The notes under the pieces: generated by a model | Told to the model about the DNA's origin: nothing | The model's database searches: none | Seen by the model: the letters and a program-made list of their open reading frames with translations, nothing else | DNA from: Geminicoccaceae bacterium | GTDB lineage: Bacteria; Pseudomonadota; Alphaproteobacteria; Geminicoccales; Geminicoccaceae | DNA: 64,000 bases | Assembly (NCBI GenBank): GCA_020638465.1 | Contig: JACKIM010000001.1 | Coordinates: 1,806,501 to 1,870,500 of the forward strand | Reading direction: 5' to 3' | Made by a program: the position numbers and the translations under genes | Part shown: in pieces, positions 16,996 to 25,588 of the stretch | Layout of the letters: the number at the start of each line of letters is the position of its first letter | Numbering within the stretch: position 1 is the first letter of the stretch

Positions 16996-18114
16996 GTGCG
17001 TTCTTCGGCGGATGTAATCGTCATCGGTGGCGGGCTCGTGGGCATGGCCATCGCCTGGGGCCTGCAGAAACGCGGGCTTGTGGTTCTGGTGCTCGACGAG
17101 GGCGATGTTGCACACCGTGCCAGCCGTGGAAATTTCGGGCTCGTCTGGGTCCAGGGCAAGGGGGCGGGCATGCCTGCCTACGCTGCGTGGACCCGACGGT
17201 CGGCGGATCGCTGGCAGGGGCTCGCCGACAGGCTCAGGCAGGAAACCGGCCTGGATGTCGGTTATCGCAAGGTGGGCGGACTCGATATCGCGTTGAGTGA
17301 GGACGAGCTGTCGGAGCGTCGCGCAAAGCTCGAAGCCATCCGGGATGCCGCCGATGCCGATACGCGTGTCGATTTCGAGATGCTCGACCGCCGGCAGGTT
17401 GCCGAGCTGTTCCCCGACATCGGCCCGGATGTAGCGGGTGGCTCGTGGACCGCACATGATGGCCACGCCAGCCCGCTGCTGCTGCTGCGGGCCCTGTTGG
17501 CAGCCTTCCGGTCTGCGGGAGGTATCTACCGGCCGGAGACCGCGGTTCATCGGATTGAACCGGGCTTTGTCGTTCACGGCGGCCGGGAACAATACAGCTC
17601 TGGCCGTGTGGTTATAGCCGCCGGTCTCGGCTCCGCCCGGCTCGCGCCGATGGTCGGGCTCGACGTGGCGGTGCGACCGCAGCGCGGTCAGGTACTCGTC
17701 ACCGAACGCCTGTCGCCCCGACTGGGCTATCCGACAGTCTGCGTCAGGCAGACGGTGGAAGGCACGATACAGATCGGTGACAGCCACGAGGAGGTTGGTT
17801 CCGATGACCGCACGACACCTTTCGTGCTGCGCGATATAGCCCGCCGTGCTGTCCGGACCTTTCCGTTTCTCGGACAGGCCCGTATCGTGCGCAGCTGGGG
17901 AGCGCTGCGGGTGATGAGCCCCGACGGATTCCCGATCTACCAGCAATCCCCTGACCTGCCCGGGGCCTTCAGTGCCAGTTGTCACAGTGGTGTCACGCTG
18001 GCTGCAGCCCATGCCGACCTCATCGCCCCGATGATCGAGGCTGGTCGCCTTGAAGCCGATGTGGCGCCGTTCAGTGGCCAGCGATTTGCCCGGCGGAATC
18101 CGGATTTCGCCTGA
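16996..18114 (+). CDS. FAD-dependent oxidoreductase (DAO/glycine oxidase-like)
   Basis: This ~372-residue flavoprotein has the dinucleotide-binding motif VIVIGGGLVGMAIAWGL at its N-terminus and the DAO-fold C-terminus ending in SCHSGVTLAAAHADLIAP. It probably oxidises an amine or amino acid. GTG 16996 is preferred because GGAAGGCGGGG stands just before it; an in-frame ATG lies at 16975. The stop abuts the convergent doeB stop with no gap. The gene is next to the ectoine locus but on the opposite strand, so a role with ectoine products is possible and unproven. Confidence 0.82.
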   Translation: MRSSADVIVIGGGLVGMAIAWGLQKRGLVVLVLDEGDVAHRASRGNFGLVWVQGKGAGMPAYAAWTRRSADRWQGLADRLRQETGLDVGYRKVGGLDIALSEDELSERRAKLEAIRDAADADTRVDFEMLDRRQVAELFPDIGPDVAGGSWTAHDGHASPLLLLRALLAAFRSAGGIYRPETAVHRIEPGFVVHGGREQYSSGRVVIAAGLGSARLAPMVGLDVAVRPQRGQVLVTERLSPRLGYPTVCVRQTVEGTIQIGDSHEEVGSDDRTTPFVLRDIARRAVRTFPFLGQARIVRSWGALRVMSPDGFPIYQQSPDLPGAFSASCHSGVTLAAAHADLIAPMIEAGRLEADVAPFSGQRFARRNPDFA

Positions 18115-19107
18115 TCATGTCGCGACAGTCGCCACGACGGCGAGGCAGTCGCCGGACTTGACCAGGCCGGGGTAGTGGCGCGAGGCGAGGATTCCGCTTC
18201 GGCGGGCCATACATGGGACCGGCGGCAGGCCCGTGCGGTCGACGGGCCATATGCGGGCGACCGGCTGTCCGCTGGCCACGGGTTCACCCAGATCGATCAT
18301 GGGCTCGATCAGCCCGTCATGTTCGCTGAAGAGGAAACAGTCATCGTCCTCCATGGCAAGCTCGACGGAAGGCTTGCGTTCGACCGCCCCCTGCATGATC
18401 CCGACATGGCGCAACACGTTGGTGATACCCTTGCGGGCGATGCGGATCGAACGCGCCGTTGCCGTACCGCCGCCGCCGAGTTCGGTGGTGACGAAGACCT
18501 TGCCCATGTCCTCGATTGCCCTGTCGAACATTCCGGCACTGTCGATTTCGCGCATCATCATGGAATACGGGGCGTTGAAGGCACGCATGGCAGCCTCGCA
18601 TGCCGCCTGCTGGTCCTGATCGTCGAGGATGTGAGCCGACGCAAAGGGAACGAAGTCCAGCGTACGACCACCCGAATGGAAGTCGAGAACAATGTCGGCA
18701 AGGGGGACGAGAGCTGTCAGGACGTAATCGGCAATCTTCTCGGTGACGGTACCGTCAGGTTTTCCGGGAAATGTGCGGTTGAGGTTGCGCTGGTCGATGG
18801 GCGAGCAGCGCAGGCCTGCCCGAAAGGCCGGATAGTTGAAGAATGGCAGGATGATGACCCGGCCGTTGATGGCAGTTGGATCGAGCTCGTGAGTGAGGCT
18901 CTGCAGGGCCACTGGCCCCTCATATTCGTCGCCGTGATTGGCGCCGGTGAGCAGGGCCGTGGGGCCATCGCCATGGTTGATCACGCTGATCGGGATCATC
19001 ACCGAACCCCATGCCGAATCGTCGCGGCTGTAGGGCAGGCGCAGGAAGCCGTGGCTGGCACCCTGCGCATCGAGTGGAATGGTCGGGGAAATGGGGTTCC
19101 GTGCCAT
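18115..19107 (-). CDS. doeB: N-alpha-acetyl-L-2,4-diaminobutyrate deacetylase (DoeB/EutE)
   Basis: This 330-residue zinc hydrolase of the AstE/aspartoacylase family removes acetate from N-alpha-acetyl-diaminobutyrate, giving L-2,4-diaminobutyrate in ectoine breakdown. The expected zinc ligands are visible: His58 and Glu61 in GANHGDEYEG and His144 in DFHSGG. Substrate-binding Arg residues lie in QRNLNRTF (106-113). It is the last gene of the leftward uehABC-usp-eutABC-doeAB operon, five bases after doeA. Confidence 0.92.
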   Translation of the reverse strand: MARNPISPTIPLDAQGASHGFLRLPYSRDDSAWGSVMIPISVINHGDGPTALLTGANHGDEYEGPVALQSLTHELDPTAINGRVIILPFFNYPAFRAGLRCSPIDQRNLNRTFPGKPDGTVTEKIADYVLTALVPLADIVLDFHSGGRTLDFVPFASAHILDDQDQQAACEAAMRAFNAPYSMMMREIDSAGMFDRAIEDMGKVFVTTELGGGGTATARSIRIARKGITNVLRHVGIMQGAVERKPSVELAMEDDDCFLFSEHDGLIEPMIDLGEPVASGQPVARIWPVDRTGLPPVPCMARRSGILASRHYPGLVKSGDCLAVVATVAT

Positions 19108-19112
19108 TGTCG

Positions 19113-20327
19113 TCAGTCGATCACGATGAGTTGTCGTGGTACATTCGCGAGCAATTCCGGGCCCTTCTCACCGATGACGATGCTTTCGGTGATCTCCAGT
19201 CCCCAATTGTCCATCCACAGGCCGGTCATGAAGTGAAATGTCATGCCCGCCTCCAGCACGGTCTTGTCGCCCGGGCGTAGCGAGCAGGTGCGCTCGCCCC
19301 AGTCGGGTGGATAGGAAAGCCCTATAGGATAACCGGTACGGTTGTCCTTGACGATCCCGTACTTGTTGAGAACGGCGAAAAAGGCGTTGGCGATGTCCTC
19401 GGTCAGATTGCCGGTCCGGGCTTTTTCCAGACCCGCTTCCATGCCTTCCAGAACGGCCTTTTCGGCATCGAGAATATCCTCCGCCGGCCTCCCAAGGAAA
19501 ATGGTCCGTGACAATGGGCAGTGATAACGGCGATAGGCCCCTGCGATCTCGAAGAAAGTACCCTCGCCGAGACTCATGGGCTGGTCATCCCAGGTTAGGT
19601 GAGGTGCGGAGGCATCCCTGCCGGACGGCAACAACGGCACGATCGCCGGATAATCGCCGCCGAAGCCGCGTTCATCGTCAAAACGCAGACCGGCGTCGTA
19701 GATTTCGGCCACCAGATCGCATTTGCGCATGCCGGGCCGAATGGTCTCGGCGATCCGCGCGTGCATACGCTCGACGATGCGCGCGGCATTGCGCATATAG
19801 TCGAGTTCCAGCGGTGACTTCACTCCGCGCTGCCAGTTGACCAGACCGGTAGCATCGATGAAGCGCGCGTTGGGCAGGTGCTGTTGCAATGAGGCATAGG
19901 CCTTGGCCGAAAACCAGTAGTTGTCCATCTCGACGCCGATGGTCAATCCATCCCATCCTCGATCCCTGATCTGGTCCGAGACATAATCCATTGGATGGCA
20001 AACTTCGGATTGCACATAGTGATCGGGGTACCCGATCAGGCAATTCTCATCGCCCATGTAACAGGTGCGCCGCGCTCCATTGGCATCCTGCCCGCGACCG
20101 AACCATACGGGCATGCCATCCAGTGCCACAAGTACACCCTGATGGACGTAGAACGACCAGCCATCATAGCCGGTCAGCCACGCCATGTTGGACGGATCGG
20201 ATACCAGCAGCAGCTCGATGCCCTTCCGGGCCATTGCCTTGCGTGTCTTCGCAAGGCGATCCTCGTATTCGGCCGTCTCGAAACTGGGTTGGGCAGGGTA
20301 GGGAGCGGTTGCCGCCGTTGCGAGCAT
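19113..20327 (-). CDS. doeA: Ectoine hydrolase (DoeA/EutD)
   Basis: This 404-residue pita-bread-fold (M24-like) hydrolase opens the ectoine ring to N-alpha-acetyl-diaminobutyrate, the first catabolic step. The N-terminal creatinase-type domain (LLVSDPSNMAWLTGYDGWSF near residue 40) and the C-terminal domain with HLTWDDQPMSLGEGTFFEI and ESIVIGEKGPELL match DoeA/EutD. The length is normal. The gene lies between eutC (20 bases upstream) and doeB. The product also serves as inducer for EnuR in characterised systems. Confidence 0.93.
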   Translation of the reverse strand: MLATAATAPYPAQPSFETAEYEDRLAKTRKAMARKGIELLLVSDPSNMAWLTGYDGWSFYVHQGVLVALDGMPVWFGRGQDANGARRTCYMGDENCLIGYPDHYVQSEVCHPMDYVSDQIRDRGWDGLTIGVEMDNYWFSAKAYASLQQHLPNARFIDATGLVNWQRGVKSPLELDYMRNAARIVERMHARIAETIRPGMRKCDLVAEIYDAGLRFDDERGFGGDYPAIVPLLPSGRDASAPHLTWDDQPMSLGEGTFFEIAGAYRRYHCPLSRTIFLGRPAEDILDAEKAVLEGMEAGLEKARTGNLTEDIANAFFAVLNKYGIVKDNRTGYPIGLSYPPDWGERTCSLRPGDKTVLEAGMTFHFMTGLWMDNWGLEITESIVIGEKGPELLANVPRQLIVID

Positions 20328-20347
20328 GGCCGTGATCTTTCCTTGCG

Positions 20348-21340
20348 TTAGTTGCGGAAGTCGATGCCGGCGTCGAGCATCGCGGCTCGCCTGCGGGCAA
20401 AGGTCGCTATGGCCGTGTCCTGAATACCGGTACCGGTGAGGTCGGCAATGGTAATCGCCCCGGCATTGTCCCGGCCACGTGCCCTGCCGACGATCACGGC
20501 TCCCAGTTCAATGCGGTCTGCGGTTTTCGGAGCGGTACCGGAGGCAAGTGCCGAACGGAGTTCGCCGAGCCTTTCCGTCTGGTTCAGACAGTCAGCCACG
20601 TAGAGCGAGGCAAGGGTGAAGCAGTCCGGGTCGAGTTCGTTCTTGTTGTCCTGGTCCGAGCCCATGGCGGTGATGTGCTGGCCGGGCTTGAGCCATGTCG
20701 CGCGCACTACCGGCTCAGTGGCGGGCGTGGTGGTCACGATGACATCGGCTGCACCGACAGCCTCGGCCGGATCCTCCACTGCCTTCACGTCGATGTTCAA
20801 CTCCTGACTGAGATCAGTAGCCATTGTGTGGGCTTTCCCGGCGTCACGCGCCCAGACCAGAGCACGAGTGATCGGGCGGACGAGGCACAGGGCTTCGAGC
20901 TGGAGACGGGCCTGCGTCCCCGCACCGATGATGCAGGCCGTGGACGCGTCGTCGCGGGCCAGGTGGCGGGCGGCAACGGCACCGGCCGCAGCCGTGCGCA
21001 CATCGGTGAGATAGCCGTTATCCAGCAGGACGGCCTCCACCATACCCGTCTTCGCGGAGAACAGGACCATGAGGCCGGAGGTGCTGGGCAGGCCCAGCGT
21101 CGGGTTGTCGAAGAAACCCGGCGAGATCTTGATGGCGAAACTCTCGATACCCGGGACGTAGGCGGTCTTGACATCGACTTCGCCGTGTGCCTCCAGGATC
21201 GCCATCGACAGGATCGGCGGCATGATGACGCCACCGTGAGCCAGCGCACGGAATGCCTGCTCGACGCAATCGATGGCGTCAAGATCGAGGTGGACCGCCT
21301 TGCGCAGGTCGCGTTCGGCCAGAATACGGATGTCAGGCAT
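20348..21340 (-). CDS. eutC: EutC, ornithine cyclodeaminase-family protein
   Basis: This 330-residue NAD-binding protein of the ornithine cyclodeaminase/mu-crystallin family has the Rossmann motif IIGAGTQARLQLEAL near residue 137 and KISPGFFDNP near 71. In ectoine loci EutA, EutB and EutC act together to turn 5-hydroxyectoine into ectoine. The start overlaps the end of eutB by eight bases. The exact chemistry of the EutABC steps rests on published proposals for the pathway, not on this sequence. Confidence 0.9.
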   Translation of the reverse strand: MPDIRILAERDLRKAVHLDLDAIDCVEQAFRALAHGGVIMPPILSMAILEAHGEVDVKTAYVPGIESFAIKISPGFFDNPTLGLPSTSGLMVLFSAKTGMVEAVLLDNGYLTDVRTAAAGAVAARHLARDDASTACIIGAGTQARLQLEALCLVRPITRALVWARDAGKAHTMATDLSQELNIDVKAVEDPAEAVGAADVIVTTTPATEPVVRATWLKPGQHITAMGSDQDNKNELDPDCFTLASLYVADCLNQTERLGELRSALASGTAPKTADRIELGAVIVGRARGRDNAGAITIADLTGTGIQDTAIATFARRRAAMLDAGIDFRN

Positions 21341-22343
21341 GACCTGCCGGCCCCCTCGTCACCCGGTCGCTCTCGCAGGTGATGATGCGAAGATGATCGT
21401 TCATGTCGATATTTCCACCGCTGAGAATAACGACAAGTGGCCCATCGCTACGGATTTTTCCGGCCAGAAGGGCAGCGATGCCGACGGCTCCGGAGCCCTC
21501 GACAATTTGCCTTTCCTTCCAGTAGGCATGCGAGATGGCCAAGGCGATTTCGGTTTCACTCACCAGGATGATGTCGTCGACCAGATCGCGGACCATGGTG
21601 AAGGTGTAGCGATTGTCGAGGCCGATGCCACCGCCGAGCGAATCGGCCAGCGTCGGAAGTTCCTCGACCATCACGGGCCTGCCGGCCTGCTGGGATGCGT
21701 ACATCGCCGCGCCGCGCTCCATGGTAACGCCGATGATCCGGACATGGGGGCGTTTTGCCTTGATCGCGGCGGCCACCCCCGAAATCAGGCCGCCGCCCGA
21801 AAGAGGCACGAGCACGGTGCGCAGCTCCGGAACCTGTTCGATCAGTTCGAGCCCCAGCGTACCCTGCCCGGCAATGACCTTGGGGTGATCGAAAGGCGGG
21901 ATCAGGGTCATGCCCTCCTCTTCGACCAGCTTGCGGACCTCCTCTTCGGCGTCGTCCTGCGAACGGCCGGCAATACGCACCTCGGCACCATGTGCGCGGA
22001 TTCCGTCGATCTTCACCTGTGGAACGAGTTCGGACATGCAAACGATGCAGCGTACACCTGCCTCGCGAGCTGCCAACGCCAGACCGCGCCCGTGATTGCC
22101 GGTGGAAACACCTACCACGCCTTTGGCCTTCTCCTCGTCGGAGAGCGAGAGTACGGCATGGGTCGCACCGCGATATTTGAAGCTGCCGGTGATCTGGTGA
22201 TGTTCAAGCTTGAGCCAAACCGGCAGCCCTGCAAGTTCGCTCAGGATCGGTGACACCTGTATCGGTGTAGGGCGCAGCCGGTCGGCAATGGCCGCGCGGG
22301 CCCGTTCGATCTCGTCGAGTCCGACTGCCGTATCGTTGCGCAT
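21333..22343 (-). CDS. eutB: EutB, threonine dehydratase-like enzyme of hydroxyectoine use
   Basis: This 336-residue fold-type II PLP enzyme has the PLP lysine at Lys56 (ITGSFKYRGA) and the phosphate-binding loop SGGGLISG near residue 190. It resembles threonine dehydratase and is taken to eliminate the hydroxyl group of 5-hydroxyectoine. ATG 22343 was chosen because it overlaps the eutA stop (TGATG); an in-frame start at 22361 would overlap eutA further. It is part of the tight eutA-eutB-eutC block. Confidence 0.9.
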   Translation of the reverse strand: MRNDTAVGLDEIERARAAIADRLRPTPIQVSPILSELAGLPVWLKLEHHQITGSFKYRGATHAVLSLSDEEKAKGVVGVSTGNHGRGLALAAREAGVRCIVCMSELVPQVKIDGIRAHGAEVRIAGRSQDDAEEEVRKLVEEEGMTLIPPFDHPKVIAGQGTLGLELIEQVPELRTVLVPLSGGGLISGVAAAIKAKRPHVRIIGVTMERGAAMYASQQAGRPVMVEELPTLADSLGGGIGLDNRYTFTMVRDLVDDIILVSETEIALAISHAYWKERQIVEGSGAVGIAALLAGKIRSDGPLVVILSGGNIDMNDHLRIITCESDRVTRGPAGHA

Positions 22344-23155
22344 CAGACCTCGCTTTCCCATTGTTCGGTCGTCAGTTCCACATCGAGAAGGCTTCCATAG
22401 CCGCGAGGACGATCGCTTTCCAGCCCGCCCAGACGTGCCATGGCCCAGCCGCTGGCCTGATTCGAGGTGATCACTGGCTTTCCGGCCTGCCGTTCGATCT
22501 CGGCAATGACCGGCAGGGCAGGCAGGGCCGTGCAGGAGAAGAACAGGGCTTCGGCATCAGGGCTGTCGGCGGCGAGAGCCGCCTCGATGATCGTCTGGCC
22601 GGCGATCCGTGCCATTTGGCGATCATCGTCCAGACCCAGATATTGCAGTCCGACGATCTCGATGCCATGGCGGATGAAATAGCCGGCCATCGTGGTGCTG
22701 GTGGCAAGATTGTAGGGCGTGACCACGGCGATGCGCTTCACGCGCAAGGCCCTGCACGCCACCCGTACGGCTTTTGCCGGTGTTACCACCGGTATTCCCG
22801 GACGTATGGAGCGGACCGTATGTTCGACGACGGCATCGCCGATCACCACCGAAGCCGCCGTGCAACTGTAGGCGATCGCCGCCAGCCGAACACCTGGCAC
22901 CAGCAACGCCGTCGCCGCTGCCAGATGGGGCAGCATGGCGGCGAGACTGTCCGGCGTGGTCGGGTTGGCAAATGGTACCCGGGAGACATGAATGGCTGTG
23001 CGGGATGAACCCAGCAACATGCCGAGGTCGCCCTCGCTGGTCAGGTCGGTGGAAAGAGCGAGCAGCCCGAAGCGGATGATCGATTGCGGATCGAGCAGGC
23101 GGGGACGGACCGCCGAGCGCTCGATCGGTAATGCCCCCGGCGGTAGGGTGGTCAT
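22343..23155 (-). CDS. eutA: EutA, Asp/Glu racemase-superfamily protein
   Basis: This 270-residue protein is of the arylmalonate decarboxylase/maleate isomerase type. The two characteristic cysteines occur in similar motifs, YSCTAAS near residue 97 and FSCTALP near 205. It is thought to act on the stereochemistry of hydroxyectoine before EutB. It starts four bases after usp and overlaps eutB, so translation is coupled. The identification leans on the two-cysteine pattern and the operon position. Confidence 0.88.
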   Translation of the reverse strand: MTTLPPGALPIERSAVRPRLLDPQSIIRFGLLALSTDLTSEGDLGMLLGSSRTAIHVSRVPFANPTTPDSLAAMLPHLAAATALLVPGVRLAAIAYSCTAASVVIGDAVVEHTVRSIRPGIPVVTPAKAVRVACRALRVKRIAVVTPYNLATSTTMAGYFIRHGIEIVGLQYLGLDDDRQMARIAGQTIIEAALAADSPDAEALFFSCTALPALPVIAEIERQAGKPVITSNQASGWAMARLGGLESDRPRGYGSLLDVELTTEQWESEV

Positions 23156-23159
23156 GGTT

Positions 23160-23597
23160 TCAGACCACCATGACGGGGCATCCGGCGAGGCTCGTCACCT
23201 TGTGCGAGACACTGCCGAGCAGATAGCCTTCGAGATCGCCCAGGCCGCGGCTGCCGACCACGATCAGGTCGCAATCGTGCTCCTTGGCGAAGGCGACAAC
23301 GGTACGCGCCGGCTGGCCTCCCTTGACGAATGCGCGAAACCTGTCGCTACCGGCGTCGGTGGCGATCGACTTTCCCTGCTCGGCCACCTCGCGCGCATGG
23401 TCGCGCATCGCATCGTCGATCGTGCCTGGATCCTCCGGACGAACCATCGACATCGAGGCTTCGAGCAGGCTGTGATGCCGGTAGACGGTGAGCACGAGCA
23501 GTTCCGCACCGCTCAGCTTCTGAAGGCATGCTGCGTGGCGCAGGGCCCGTTCGGCTCCCTTCGAGCCGTCGAAGGCGGCAAGGATGCGCTTGTACAT
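23160..23597 (-). CDS. Universal stress protein, TeaD-like
   Basis: This 145-residue UspA-family protein starts MYKRILAAFDGSKG and has the ATP-binding motif GSRGLGDLEGYLLGSVSHKV near residue 112. In Halomonas the USP TeaD is encoded with the ectoine TRAP transporter TeaABC and tunes uptake; a USP gene occupies the same place in the Ruegeria ueh-eut locus. Here it lies between uehC (14 bases) and eutA (4 bases). ATG 23597 is preceded by GAGGAG. Confidence 0.9.
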   Translation of the reverse strand: MYKRILAAFDGSKGAERALRHAACLQKLSGAELLVLTVYRHHSLLEASMSMVRPEDPGTIDDAMRDHAREVAEQGKSIATDAGSDRFRAFVKGGQPARTVVAFAKEHDCDLIVVGSRGLGDLEGYLLGSVSHKVTSLAGCPVMVV

Positions 23598-23611
23598 GGT
23601 GGCGGATCTCC

Positions 23612-24895
23612 TCAGCGGAATGCCAGATCACGCAGGAACAGGGCGATATCCGGGAAAAAGATGAGCAGGGCGGAGACCAGCAACAGGATCGCCGTGAACG
23701 GGAAGATCCCGCGGATGACCTCGATATAGGGCCGTTTGAAGATCGCTATGGCGGTAAAGATATCGCAGCCGAAAGGCGGTGTCGCCGATCCTATCGCGAC
23801 CTGGAGGGTAATGATCGTGCCGACCAGCACCGGGTCGAGACCGACGCTCTTGACTACGGGAGCGAAGATCGGGACCAGTACCAAGATGACAACGATCGGG
23901 TCGACGAACATGCAACCGATGAAGAATGCGACCGAAATCACGGCCAGCACGCCTTTGGGGCCCATGTCGTCGATGCCGACGGCTCCCAGGATGGCCTGCG
24001 GGACCTGGGCGAAGGAGATGATGTAGGAAAACGCGGCACCGCATCCGACAAGGATGAACACGACCGCGGTGATCAGCCCCGTTGATTTGGCGATGCGATA
24101 GATGTCGCTGGTCCGCAGCGAGCGGAACACGAGGAATTCGAGGATCAGCGCATAAAGGACACAGGCTGCTGCTGCCTCGGTGGGACTGAAGATGCCACCA
24201 TAGATGCCGCCGACAATGATAACCGGAAAGCCGAGCGGCCAGACTGCCCGCCTGATCGCTTCCCTGCGCTCGCTCCAGCTTGCTCGGGGCTCCGTGGGTA
24301 CGCCCTTCACGGTCGCGTAGGCCATCGAATAGGCGGAGAAAAGGATCAGCAGCAGCAGGCCCGGACCGATGCCGGCGATGAACAGTTCGGAGATCGACGT
24401 CGAGGAAATGACGCCATAGATGATCATGCCGATTGATGGCGGGATGAGAAAGGCGATGTCGCTGGCATTGATGATGAGCGCCAGCACGAAACTGTCCTTG
24501 TAGCCTGCCTTGAGCATGCGCGGACGCAGGGGCGAACCGACGGCCACCACCGTGGCCTGGGTGGAACCCGAGACCGCGCCGAACAGGGTGCATGCCGTCG
24601 CCGTGCTGACTGCAAGACCGCCCCTGATGTGCCCGACGAATTTCATGACCATGTCGATCAGGCGCCCCGCGGATTCGCCACGGGTCATGATGTCGGCGGC
24701 AAGGATGAACATGGGCACGGCGATCAGCGAGGCCGGACGGATGCCTGCCAGGATCTGCTGGACCATGAAGTCGATCTGGCCCAGCCCGCCGAACAGCGTG
24801 ACGAAGCCGACGAAGGCCGCCATGATGAGCGGAATCATCATGGGGAAGCCCATCAGCAGGAGGACGACCATGATGGCGGAGAGTGACCAGGCCAT
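23612..24895 (-). CDS. uehC: TRAP transporter large membrane subunit UehC/TeaC
   Basis: This 427-residue DctM-family protein has about 12 membrane segments and forms the translocation channel that uses an ion gradient to take up ectoines. Typical DctM stretches are seen, including STATACTLFGAVSGSTQATVV (near 97) and IPPSIGMIIYGV (near 150). It follows uehB after three bases. Substrate assignment comes from the surrounding ectoine genes and is consistent across known loci. Confidence 0.92.
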   Translation of the reverse strand: MAWSLSAIMVVLLLMGFPMMIPLIMAAFVGFVTLFGGLGQIDFMVQQILAGIRPASLIAVPMFILAADIMTRGESAGRLIDMVMKFVGHIRGGLAVSTATACTLFGAVSGSTQATVVAVGSPLRPRMLKAGYKDSFVLALIINASDIAFLIPPSIGMIIYGVISSTSISELFIAGIGPGLLLLILFSAYSMAYATVKGVPTEPRASWSERREAIRRAVWPLGFPVIIVGGIYGGIFSPTEAAAACVLYALILEFLVFRSLRTSDIYRIAKSTGLITAVVFILVGCGAAFSYIISFAQVPQAILGAVGIDDMGPKGVLAVISVAFFIGCMFVDPIVVILVLVPIFAPVVKSVGLDPVLVGTIITLQVAIGSATPPFGCDIFTAIAIFKRPYIEVIRGIFPFTAILLLVSALLIFFPDIALFLRDLAFR

Positions 24896-24898
24896 GGT

Positions 24899-25477
24899 TC
24901 AGATCTCCATCTCGTCGTTGTCATATCCCTCCAGCACGGTGGTCGAGAGATAGATATCCTTCTCGTGAAGGTTGCGCACGGCGGTAAGTGCATACTGGAT
25001 GCCGGTGAAGAGAAAGCCCACCGGGACCCACAGATAGATCCAGTAGACGGGGATCTGCATGGATGGCAGGACACGTCCGGACTTGGCGACCTGGACAATG
25101 TAGGACGCGGAAAACCATGCCAGAGCCAGCATGGTCAGTGCCGTGAACGCGGCGATCAGGATCATCATCGCCTTGCGCGGTCCATGTGGCAGGGTGTCGA
25201 AGATCGCCGACATGCGGATGTGACGACCCTGCCGCGCGGCATAGGATATTCCGGCGAAGGTAATCAGGACAATCAGGATGCGATTGACCTCTTCGGTGAA
25301 GAATAGGGAGTGCTGGAACACGAATCGTCCCATGACATTGGCAACGGTGTTTGCCGCCATCAACAGCACGCCCAGCGCCAGCATGACCGATTCGAGCCGG
25401 CTCACGGTGCTGTCGATAGTGCCCAGCACACCTGGCAGAGCCGATTCATGTTCCGGCCGCTTCTCGCTCTGTTCCAT
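24899..25477 (-). CDS. uehB: TRAP transporter small membrane subunit UehB/TeaB
   Basis: This 192-residue DctQ-family protein has four predicted membrane helices and the family motif FFTEEVNRILIVLITFAG near residue 58. It pairs with UehC in the inner membrane. GGGGAGGA stands upstream of ATG 25477. It is separated from uehA by 111 bases holding a strong stem-loop, which would allow different amounts of UehA and UehB. Confidence 0.9.
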   Translation of the reverse strand: MEQSEKRPEHESALPGVLGTIDSTVSRLESVMLALGVLLMAANTVANVMGRFVFQHSLFFTEEVNRILIVLITFAGISYAARQGRHIRMSAIFDTLPHGPRKAMMILIAAFTALTMLALAWFSASYIVQVAKSGRVLPSMQIPVYWIYLWVPVGFLFTGIQYALTAVRNLHEKDIYLSTTVLEGYDNDEMEI

Positions 25478-25539
25478 GCGGGTGTCCTCCCCTGGACCAT
25501 GCCCATCGTTCCACCCGCGCCATGGAACAATGGCCTTGC

Positions 25540-25563
25540 GGCCCGGCGAGGAAGCGCCGGGCC
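25540..25563 (-). promoter_or_regulatory. Intercistronic stem-loop between uehA and uehB
   Basis: A 9-base perfect stem GGCCCGGCG / CGCCGGGCC with a 6-base loop, just 3-prime of uehA in the leftward mRNA. Such structures after binding-protein genes commonly protect the upstream message from exonucleases, so that binding protein outnumbers the membrane parts. Partial termination is the alternative. Confidence 0.65.
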
Positions 25564-25588
25564 AGCAACTCGATGCGCTTGCGGACCC

